A stretch of 5,094 nucleotides of DNA from an uncultured Chromatiales bacterium (GTDB lineage Bacteria > Pseudomonadota > Gammaproteobacteria > Steroidobacterales > GCA-2729495): the NCBI GenBank assembly GCA_913058165.1, contig CAJXQV010000111.1, forward strand, positions 1 through 5,094, in the 5' to 3' direction. This document shows positions 1-5,048 of the stretch, in pieces. Every line of letters starts with the position of its first letter. The stretch's first letter is position 1. The position numbers and the translations under genes were made by a program. Below the pieces are notes generated by a model. It saw only the letters and a list, made by a program, of their open reading frames with translations. It was not told the origin of the DNA and did no database searches.

Positions 1-47
1 GAGATTGCCTCTTGTCTCGTGGGCTCGGAGATGTGTATAAGAGACAG
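1..47. other. Illumina Nextera P7/Read 2 adapter (synthetic)
   Basis: This is library adapter, not genome. Positions 1-5 (GAGAT) are the end of the P7 oligo. Positions 6-13 (TGCCTCTT) are an i7 index, which I recognise as Nextera N711. Positions 14-28 are the Read 2 stem, and 29-47 are the 19-base Tn5 mosaic end AGATGTGTATAAGAGACAG. Genomic sequence starts at 48. Open frames that begin here yield the peptide starts [12 protein letters not shown] and [10 protein letters not shown], which are adapter translations. Confidence 0.99.
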
Positions 48-1467
48 GATCAAAATCGTTCCACGCGTTGCCGAAGGAATCGCTATAGGCGTACATCATG
101 GCGCCGTCGTAATTCATCTGCCACAGAAACAGGCCTATGTTCTGCCGGAACGTTCCCGGACGTTCCATGCCCCCAGTCGGGTTCTGATAAGAAAATATTC
201 TTTTGTCGATACTGTGCCAACGCGCAGCTTCAGGGCGGGTCACCGGATTAATCGCCACAAAGATATCGTGCAATGGTCCCATTAGGTCGAAGTTACCCGG
301 GCCGGAAGCAGCCGTGGTGTGATAACCGGCAACAAATACTTTTGCACCCAAATCACGAGAAAAATTCCACACCGGTTTCTGCTCCTGCAAACGCTCAGCT
401 TTCGCCTCATCGCGCCCCCACATGTAAAGCTGGTCTACACCGTAATCGCTAACCTTACTCATGGTGTCCTGAATTTTATCTTCAAAACCAAACGGCACTG
501 GAGTCTTGCTCCCGGGCACTGCAGGCAAACCGATCAAAAATAACTCACGCTGATCGATGCCGGCTTCGACGCGCAACTCCAGCGCCCTGCGAAATTCGGG
601 AGAACTGTAATTCTGATAGAGGTTCGGATGCATGACGCCATGGGCAACCATGTTGTTAAGCTCGGCACTGTACTGGGCCTCGCTGCGGATCTCTGAAGAG
701 ACGCTGCCATCAGGCCATTTACTGTTCAGCTGTGCCCTATGAAACACGCTGTAAACCAAGTCAGATGGTGCCAAGCGGAATGGCAGAACTTCAACCTGCA
801 AACTCACACTGCCGAGCTCTCCACTCGCAGCACTCACTTTAATGGCGCCTTTGTACAAGCCCGGTGCGGTAGCTTCCGGCAATGCCACCGTCACCCAGAA
901 CTGGCGGTTATTGCCGGCAGCAATATCAATCGCCTGCAAGTCGGCGGCATCCTGCACAGGCATTTGGTCAACAGGAATAATGCCGCGTTTGCGGGACTGA
1001 CCTCGCTTGCTGATATCCATGTACTCACCGGTGTTGAGTTGAAGGTAATTTTTATTACCTTCAACTTTAACCAGCGCGTCATCTTTCAGGAGCAGTTCAG
1101 ACACCAGCCGGGGCGTCAGATTTCCGGTTCTGGCAGCATACGCAGCCTGATACCACTGCTTAACCAATCGCAAGTCGACATGCTCGGCTTTAATGATCGC
1201 ATCACCATCGACTGCAAGCAGATCTGTAGACTCTGCCAGAACACCAGACAAAGCCTGGTCTGCAATCACCAGAAAGCTTGCTGCACGATACTCGCCTGGA
1301 GCAATGGCTAGTTGGAGTGTGTCTGACTGCGTCGATTGCCAGTCGGCTGGCAACTCGGCAGGAATGGCAACATCCGTAACCGGATTATCCAGCCAATAAA
1401 CTGCAGGCGCTGCGGATGCAGTGACAGAAACAAGGCCGGCTACGGCCAGAAGAATTACCCGGATCAC
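48..1467 (-). CDS. Secreted glycoside-hydrolase-like protein (DUF4091/GH123-like), 3' truncated
   Basis: An uninterrupted frame of 473 codons runs leftward and is cut by the adapter at 48, so the C-terminus is missing. The start is GTG at 1467: an in-frame TAA lies at 1489-1491 with no other start between, and AAGAGGA (1473-1479) sits 5 bases upstream. The N-terminus (MIRVILLAVAGLVSVTASA, then AP) is a signal peptide probably cleaved near residue 19, implying export. Residues of about 20-230 look like beta-sandwich, ending in a segment with APGLYKGAIKV (201-211). From about 235 a TIM-barrel-like region follows, with WGRDEA (350-355); D353-E354 sits where such families carry an acidic pair. 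Near the cut are YQNPTGGMERPG and the run LFLWQMNYDGAMMYAY, then FGNAWNDFD (465-473). I recognise this pattern from DUF4091 proteins, related to GH123 N-acetyl-galactosaminidases; the true substrate is unknown. It is separated from the hydroxylase operon by 139 bases and is probably transcribed on its own. The reading frame is certain, the family likely. Confidence 0.88.
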
Positions 1468-1472
1468 AAAAG

Positions 1473-1479
1473 TCCTCTT
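1473..1479 (-). promoter_or_regulatory. Ribosome binding site deciding a GTG start
   Basis: On the minus strand this reads AAGAGGA, 5 bases before the GTG at 1465-1467. The upstream in-frame TAA at 1489-1491 and the lack of any other start codon between make this site decisive for the start of the secreted protein. Confidence 0.75.
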
Positions 1480-1501
1480 ATTCGCTAATTAAAGCGCCCA
1501 T

Positions 1502-1541
1502 TTAAGTCGACAGTTAAGTCGTTATCTAATTCAATATCTAA
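1502..1541. repeat. Two direct-repeat pairs, each with 12-base period
   Basis: TTAAGTCG occurs at 1502-1509 and again at 1514-1521. TATCTAA occurs at 1523-1529 and 1535-1541. Both pairs are offset by exactly 12 bases and lie in the spacer just upstream of the secreted glycoside-hydrolase-like gene. They could be a binding site for a regulator that contacts one DNA face about every turn, or chance in AT-rich DNA. I saw no convincing sigma-70 promoter in this spacer. Confidence 0.4.
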
Positions 1542-1582
1542 GAGGGCTGAATGCCGATGCTCCCGTTCATCGACGACTTTTA

Positions 1583-1602
1583 ACCACGTTGCCGTCAACG
1601 GC
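1583..1602 (-). terminator. Weak hairpin after the hydroxylase operon
   Basis: Just beyond the stop codon at 1607 the transcript can form CGTTG-ACGG-CAACG (5 base pairs, 4-base loop). The bases after it (TGGTTAAAA) lack a T-tract, so this is not a standard intrinsic terminator. It may be an RNA 3'-end structure or nothing. No better terminator was seen between the operon and the next gene. Confidence 0.2.
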
Positions 1603-1606
1603 GCCG

Positions 1607-2461
1607 CTACGCCTCTTCGGTAGGTTCCGGAATAATGTAAGCATTGTCATAGCTAAGCTCGCCAGAATGCTTAACCCCATCGGGCAATACAGCATTTGTA
1701 GCTAATGCCTCGCCCTGAATACCGGGCCGAGGGACGGGTCTTGGCATCCCCCTTGTTTTCGGGTAACCACGAAACCACAATTGCACCACCCACTTTTCGA
1801 CGTCTTCGCCCACAGGGGGCAATGCTGCGTGATGGGTCTCAGGGTGTCGCCGGCCATCGGGGTCGGTATTTACCCAGCAAATGGCCCGCCCAAGTTTTGG
1901 TCTTGCCAACAAGTTCAGCCTTGCAAACCAGGTACCGCCGCCCTGTGCATCCGTAAGTTCACTCAGGTAAATAAGACAGGTGTACATGCGATCGGCCTCA
2001 AAGGTTTCGTCATAGTCGAAATGTGCTTTGTAGTATTCACCCTCGCGGTATCGGGTAATCGACATTCTCTCGCAATAGCTAACCGGCAAACCGAACACTG
2101 AAGCCGCACGGAACACCAGGTTCTGCAACGTTGCATCGCTGCTGCCAAGAGGCATAAAGGAACTCTGTGAGGTCCGCCCTTCCGACTGCAGCAGCTTGCC
2201 GCCATCCACTAACACTGCACTCGGCTTAATATTACTGCCCGCAGTGGCAATAAAGTGCTCAGCCTCCTCAAGTGTGCAAAAGTTATCTATCGCGGTAACA
2301 CCGGTGTTCGCGATATGCGTAATGCTCATGCCGTTTGGAAAATTCGCCAACGGTTGACGCGGAACCTTATACCAGCCTAACTTAAACAAACGGTAGTGCC
2401 GCTGTTGCACCCATTGACGCAATTTACGCCATATAAGTTCGCAGGTTTTTTTCACACGCAT
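1607..2461 (-). CDS. 2OG-Fe(II) oxygenase, prolyl 4-hydroxylase-like (last of trio)
   Basis: A 284-residue protein of the prolyl-4-hydroxylase alpha-subunit-like 2-oxoglutarate/Fe(II) dioxygenases, which couple oxidative decarboxylation of 2-oxoglutarate to hydroxylation of a substrate. The catalytic domain spans about residues 55-232. Visible are GVTAIDNFC (54-62); the iron-binding HFD (H147, D149) after GEYYKA; GGGTWF (174-179); GRAICW (191-196); the distal iron ligand H211 in HAALPP; and the 2OG-binding K223 in EKWVVQLWFR. The active site therefore looks complete. The N-terminal 35 residues are strongly basic, with no signal peptide, so it is probably cytoplasmic. The roughly 50-residue tail is Pro-rich and carries LPDGVKH (259-265). 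Its ATG shares one base with the stop of the preceding paralogue (TAATG), with GAGG about 10 bases upstream, so translation is probably coupled. Substrate unknown: relatives act on proteins, peptides or free amino acids. Confidence 0.93.
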   Translation of the reverse strand: MRVKKTCELIWRKLRQWVQQRHYRLFKLGWYKVPRQPLANFPNGMSITHIANTGVTAIDNFCTLEEAEHFIATAGSNIKPSAVLVDGGKLLQSEGRTSQSSFMPLGSSDATLQNLVFRAASVFGLPVSYCERMSITRYREGEYYKAHFDYDETFEADRMYTCLIYLSELTDAQGGGTWFARLNLLARPKLGRAICWVNTDPDGRRHPETHHAALPPVGEDVEKWVVQLWFRGYPKTRGMPRPVPRPGIQGEALATNAVLPDGVKHSGELSYDNAYIIPEPTEEA

Positions 2462-3225
2462 TAGCGCACAACCTCATTTTCATTTGTAGTGTCTCTGAGA
2501 TAGTGAGTACCAACAGGCAACACATCACTGGCGCCCAAAGCTACGCCCTTCTGCGTTTGCGGCACAAGCTCAACAATAGTGTCTGGCTCAAACATTTTAG
2601 CGGCATACAGTGTGATGCGTGCCACCCAGAAATTATCGCTGCCAGTGCTGGAATAAACGGCAACAGGCTGGGGGGTTTCGGCGCCGATTGATGCCTTAAT
2701 CGGCCACAGAACCGCGCGCCCGTTGGCAGCCGCAATGCCAATATCCAGCCCGGGAAACTGCAATTCACCTTCGTCTGTTAAAAACACATGCAGTCCGTAA
2801 CAGGGTTTTGCCGAATTGCGTGGCTGCTGCTTACCCACCGGACAGTCTTTAAGCTTATCAGGGACCAATCCCACTTCAATCGAACCTGCATGGTTCAACG
2901 GAATACCGGTCAGCATCGAGACGCGGTATAGCAAAGGCATTAATACCGGATCCTGATGAGTGGCGTTGAACACCATCGCAGATAAGGCACCATCTCCAGC
3001 GACCTCGCAAGCTCTGGAGATAAGATAAGACGAACCCGCAACGCTGCAAAAGTTATCAATAACTCGTACGCCGCTATTGGCCACCGAATTTACCGCAAAG
3101 CCGTCGGGCAAAAATGACAAGGGTCGACGCGGCACCTTAGGCGGAAAAACCTTCGCCAGGAAGTAATAACGCTCGTAATAGTACTTTTGCATTAAGCGCT
3201 TTTGCCGCCGCAACCACTTGATCAT
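2461..3225 (-). CDS. Catalytically dead paralogue of the prolyl 4-hydroxylase-like oxygenases
   Basis: This 254-residue protein is clearly homologous to both neighbours. It shares KVPRRPLSFLPDGF (30-43; compare KVPRQPLANFPNGM in the downstream paralogue), SGVRVIDNFC (51-60), LMPLLYRVSMLTGIPL (95-110) and GRAVLW (169-174). The catalytic residues are missing. Where the neighbours have GEYYKxHxDx there is an unrelated stretch (about 122-138) with no HxD. Where they have the distal His and EKW there is PVAVYSS...NFW (187-200), with neither His nor Lys. GGxTxF is also lost. The frame is intact with ordinary codons, and it overlaps the upstream gene by ATGA (3222-3225) and the downstream gene by TAATG, so it is probably translated. 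I infer a non-catalytic partner, scaffold or regulator rather than an enzyme. It still ends in an LPVGTH motif (236-241). The N-terminus is rich in Lys, Arg and Tyr, with no signal peptide. Profile searches may label it hypothetical. Confidence 0.88.
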   Translation of the reverse strand: MIKWLRRQKRLMQKYYYERYYFLAKVFPPKVPRRPLSFLPDGFAVNSVANSGVRVIDNFCSVAGSSYLISRACEVAGDGALSAMVFNATHQDPVLMPLLYRVSMLTGIPLNHAGSIEVGLVPDKLKDCPVGKQQPRNSAKPCYGLHVFLTDEGELQFPGLDIGIAAANGRAVLWPIKASIGAETPQPVAVYSSTGSDNFWVARITLYAAKMFEPDTIVELVPQTQKGVALGASDVLPVGTHYLRDTTNENEVVR

Positions 3226-4022
3226 GACCCAGCCCCCCCACTCAGATGCCGAACCCCGCTAGGCAATTCCGCGGAGGGTGCCACCGGTGAAGTGACATCG
3301 GCCTCAGGTGCATCGGGCAGATCGGTTGCTGGTGGAAGAAGTTCGTAGCGCCTGTACCACAGCTGAATAACCCACTTTTCCGAGCCCTCGGCTACCGGCA
3401 GCGCTTCGTGAGTCGTTTCAGGATGAGGGGAACAATCCGGATTGCGATTGGTCCAGCAAACCGCGCGGCCACACTTTGGCGTGACCAACAAACGCAACTT
3501 TTCAAACGCGGTTGAGCCGCCCTGCTCCGGGCTCATATCATTCAGATAGATCAGTACGGTGTACAAACGGTCGCCCTGAAAGCCCGGAAAAAAGTCTTCA
3601 TGCTTTTTGTAATATTCTCCGCCAGAATAATGAGTTACGAACACTGCCTCGACATGGGTATAAGGTACGCCCAACACCATTGCGCCTCGGTACAACAGCG
3701 GGATTAAGGCCTTGTCCTTGCGCGACTCCCCGTACAGCGCCGCCGTACTGGAGGTGCGATAGTCGTCCTTCACAGACTCATTGTTCACTACGATTCTGCT
3801 GGGCTTTAGCAGCGGTCGCGCGGCTTCAATAAGGTATTCGGCCTCTTCGGTGCTGCAAAAGTTATCAATTACAGAAACACCGGTCTCGTCAATCTGACGC
3901 ACAGTGAATCCGGGTGGCAAAAAATCAACCGGTTGGTGCTCAGTAACAATACCGCCGGTCAGGTAGCGCTTTAAGTCATTGAAAATTTTAACTTTCGTCT
4001 CTCCACTGCGGGCCCAGCTCAC
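3222..4022 (-). CDS. 2OG-Fe(II) oxygenase, prolyl 4-hydroxylase-like (first of trio)
   Basis: This is the first gene of the operon, with a complete active site. Numbered from GTG 4022, it has GVSVIDNFC near 48-56, HED (H141, D143) after GEYYKK, GGSTAF (168-173), GRAVCW (185-190), distal H205 in HEALPV, and K216 in EKWVIQLWYR. The role is hydroxylation using Fe(II), O2 and 2-oxoglutarate; the substrate is unknown. The open frame extends to a GTG at 4217 (331 codons) with an ATG at 4115. I prefer GTG 4022 because it gives 266 residues, close to the 284 and 254 of its paralogues, and puts DNFC in the same place. The extra upstream residues are Cys/Arg-rich with no similarity to the paralogues. 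Against this, no good ribosome binding site lies close to 4022 (AGGAG is 17 bases away), whereas GGAGGG lies 11 bases before 4217. It ends in ELPSGVRHLSG and overlaps the next gene by ATGA. The start is uncertain, the family firm. Confidence 0.85.
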   Translation of the reverse strand: MSWARSGETKVKIFNDLKRYLTGGIVTEHQPVDFLPPGFTVRQIDETGVSVIDNFCSTEEAEYLIEAARPLLKPSRIVVNNESVKDDYRTSSTAALYGESRKDKALIPLLYRGAMVLGVPYTHVEAVFVTHYSGGEYYKKHEDFFPGFQGDRLYTVLIYLNDMSPEQGGSTAFEKLRLLVTPKCGRAVCWTNRNPDCSPHPETTHEALPVAEGSEKWVIQLWYRRYELLPPATDLPDAPEADVTSPVAPSAELPSGVRHLSGGAGS

Positions 4023-4032
4023 GCCAGCGTGA
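4019..4032. promoter_or_regulatory. Perfect dyad across the proposed start of the first hydroxylase
   Basis: TCACGC-CA-GCGTGA is a perfect inverted repeat with 6-base arms. The candidate GTG start (4020-4022) lies inside one arm. In the mRNA it could fold as a 5-bp hairpin with a CUGG loop that hides the start codon; as DNA it could be an operator. The dyad is visible; any function is inference. Confidence 0.4.
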
Positions 4033-4065
4033 CAGCCAGCTCCTACCGCCCGTCTCAGCTTATGA

Positions 4066-4071
4066 TTTATA
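4066..4071 (-). promoter_or_regulatory. Candidate -10 box for the hydroxylase operon
   Basis: On the minus strand TATAAA lies about 45 bases before GTG 4022, which would give a short leader and make 4022 the first usable start. The -35 region is poor (GGCACA at 17-base spacing), so this is a weak candidate only. Confidence 0.25.
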
Positions 4072-4235
4072 CCCGATTGTACAAGTCTTGTGCCGTGCGT
4101 GCCCTCACATTTCATCACTCCCGGCAAATTCTTTCGCAGCGAAGCATGCGGGTCATCGGGCACGTTCGACACGCAATTGCGGCAACCCGCCCACCCGACT
4201 TGTCGGCGACATCGCACAGCCAGGCAAGCCCTCCG

Positions 4236-4346
4236 TCATGACGACTCAGGGGTGTATCGAGGCACATCAGCAAACCCTTGTTCTAAAAGGTTTTTGTCGA
4301 GAACAATCGACAGCGCGGCAATGCCCCAGCCCCGAGCGTCGTCCAC
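4236..4346 (-). pseudogene. Short open frame, possible gene remnant (36 codons)
   Basis: Starting at GTG 4346, a 36-codon frame reads MDDARGWGIAALSIVLDKNL, continues with a protein-like composition, and ends PRYTPESS at TGA 4236-4238. GGAGGG (4229-4234) follows directly, as if leading into another gene. There is no ribosome binding site before the GTG, and an in-frame TGA lies two codons upstream. A second stop-free frame (4286-4507, 74 codons, no ATG or GTG) overlaps it in another phase, across an A8 run at 4364-4371. Together they could be a decayed or frameshifted gene that once preceded the operon, or chance. I do not recognise a family. Confidence 0.2.
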
Positions 4347-4446
4347 GCATCACGCGAGAGCTGTTTTTTTTGCCGTGAATCCTCGCAAAACAACGCAATA
4401 GCATTAGAATTAGAGCCGTTCGTATAGGTTACTGCAGCAACATTAA

Positions 4447-4468
4447 TCCAGGGACTGGTTCCTTTTTT
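4447..4468 (+). terminator. Candidate intrinsic terminator upstream of queD promoter
   Basis: On the plus strand, AGGGA-CTGG-TTCCT (with one G-U pair) or CCAG-GGA-CTGG can form a short stem, followed by a T6 run at 4463-4468. The stem is only 4-5 base pairs, so termination would be weak. No convincing plus-strand gene ends before it; it may insulate queD from upstream transcription. Confidence 0.3.
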
Positions 4469-4524
4469 CTCGCTGACCGAAAGATTAGACTCGCCTAACC
4501 GGGCAATTTAAAAGATGAACTGTT

Positions 4525-4538
4525 TTGAAAAAAATCAA
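4525..4538. promoter_or_regulatory. FNR/Anr-like dyad overlapping the queD -35 box
   Basis: TTGAA-AAAA-ATCAA matches the FNR-family consensus TTGAT-N4-ATCAA at 9 of 10 fixed positions. It is centred near -30 of the predicted start, a position where binding would repress. The A-rich context makes chance similarity possible, so this is a hint only. Confidence 0.25.
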
Positions 4539-4554
4539 ATGCTTACAGGATAAA
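4525..4554 (+). promoter_or_regulatory. queD: Probable sigma-70 promoter of queD
   Basis: The -35 box TTGAAA (4525-4530, 5 of 6 to consensus) and -10 box GATAAA (4549-4554, 4 of 6) are separated by 18 bases. The predicted transcript starts near 4561, leaving a leader of about 140 bases before the ATG at 4701. The structured leader begins a few bases after this start, which supports the call. Confidence 0.5.
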
Positions 4555-4566
4555 TCGCGCAAATAA

Positions 4567-4654
4567 CCCGACATGCCATCCGGTTCATGCCGGATATGCT
4601 CGGCATGCCGACAGAGCCTGTATGCGACATAAGCAGCACCTGACGTGAGTCGGG
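4567..4654 (+). promoter_or_regulatory. Structured 5' leader of queD with competing hairpins
   Basis: CCCGAC (4567-4572) is complementary to GTCGGG (4649-4654) and can close a domain of about 88 bases. Inside, ATCCGG (4578-4583) pairs with CCGGAT (4590-4595) around a 6-base loop, and CATGCC (4572-4577) can pair with GGCATG (4602-4607) around that hairpin. An alternative uses CATGCCG (4586-4592) with CGGCATG (4601-4607), a 7-bp stem that excludes the other two. CATGCC occurs three times (4572, 4586, 4604), and 4601-4610 is a perfect 10-base palindrome. The domain starts just after the predicted transcription start. It could be a switchable leader or a protein-binding array. It does not match the preQ1-I pattern as I know it. 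Confidence 0.4.
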
Positions 4655-4700
4655 CTTAAAAATGCGCCGTGAGGCCATACGATTCGGAGACAAGGCAGGA

Positions 4701-5048
4701 ATGGAAATCTACAAAGAATTTATCTTTGAGGCCGCCCACAAATTACCCCACGTACCAGAGGGTCATCAGTGCGGTCGATTGCATGGACATTCCTTCCGCG
4801 GTCGTCTGTACGCATCGGGCCCTATCGGCGAAGACACTGGCTGGGTTATGGATTTTGCTGAGATCAAACGCATCTTCAAACCGGTGTATGAAAAACTCGA
4901 TCACCATTATCTGAATGACATCCCCGGTCTGGAGAACCCAACCAGTGAAGTGCTCGCAAAATGGCTGTGGGATCAACTCAAACCACAAATGCCTTTGCTG
5001 AGTCGCGTGGTCATTAACGAGACATGCACCAGCGGCACCATCTACACC
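4701..5048 (+). CDS. queD: 6-carboxy-5,6,7,8-tetrahydropterin synthase QueD, 3' truncated
   Basis: QueD converts 7,8-dihydroneopterin triphosphate to 6-carboxytetrahydropterin, an early step of queuosine (tRNA wobble base) synthesis, in the cytoplasm. It belongs to the 6-pyruvoyl-tetrahydropterin synthase fold. The first 116 residues are present and run in frame into the adapter at 5049; E. coli QueD is about 120 residues, so only the last few are missing. Visible are FEAAHKLP with zinc ligand H13; CGRLHGHSF with catalytic C24 and zinc ligands H28 and H30; GWVMDF (47-52); LDHHYLND with catalytic D67 and H68; NPTSE (79-83); and ETCTSG with E107. All key residues are intact. The ATG at 4701 has AAGG (4692-4695) 5 bases upstream and GGAGA slightly farther away. 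It is transcribed away from the hydroxylase operon, probably from the promoter near 4525-4554 through a structured leader. The match is closest to gammaproteobacterial QueD sequences as I remember them. Confidence 0.97.

Larger units (their letters stand above)
4023..4700. other. Spacer between the leftward operon and queD
   Basis: If the first hydroxylase starts at 4022, about 680 bases separate it from the rightward queD. The part next to the operon holds the in-frame 5' extension of the hydroxylase frame, unlikely to be translated, and a weak -10 box. The central part (about 4236-4507) has only short minus-strand open frames and a T8 run at 4364-4371. The right part (4447-4655) holds a hairpin followed by T residues, a sigma-70-like promoter and a structured leader belonging to queD. 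No tRNA or known riboswitch consensus was recognised. Confidence 0.6.

Noticed and set aside
891..1082. A 63-codon minus-strand open frame
   Set aside because: It is in another phase inside the secreted-protein gene. The main frame runs through this region without stops.
739..1311. A 190-codon plus-strand open frame
   Set aside because: It lies wholly antisense to the continuous secreted-protein frame, which has a signal peptide, a ribosome binding site and recognisable motifs. The antisense protein has no recognisable features.
1667..3290. LPxG motifs as sortase signals
   Set aside because: There is no following hydrophobic segment or basic tail and no signal peptide on any of the three proteins, so cell-wall sorting does not fit.
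4023..4217. N-terminal extension of the first hydroxylase as a real domain
   Set aside because: It has Cys/Arg-rich composition, no similarity to the paralogues, and makes the protein much longer than they are. I kept it as an open question rather than annotating it as coding.
4336..4371. Intrinsic terminator ending in the T8 run
   Set aside because: The nearest stem (GCGT/ACGC at 4336-4348) is only 4 base pairs and is separated from the T-run by 15 bases.
4567..4700. preQ1-I riboswitch before queD
   Set aside because: I could not find the short hairpin plus A-rich tail pattern of that class close to the gene. The stems seen are longer and arranged differently.
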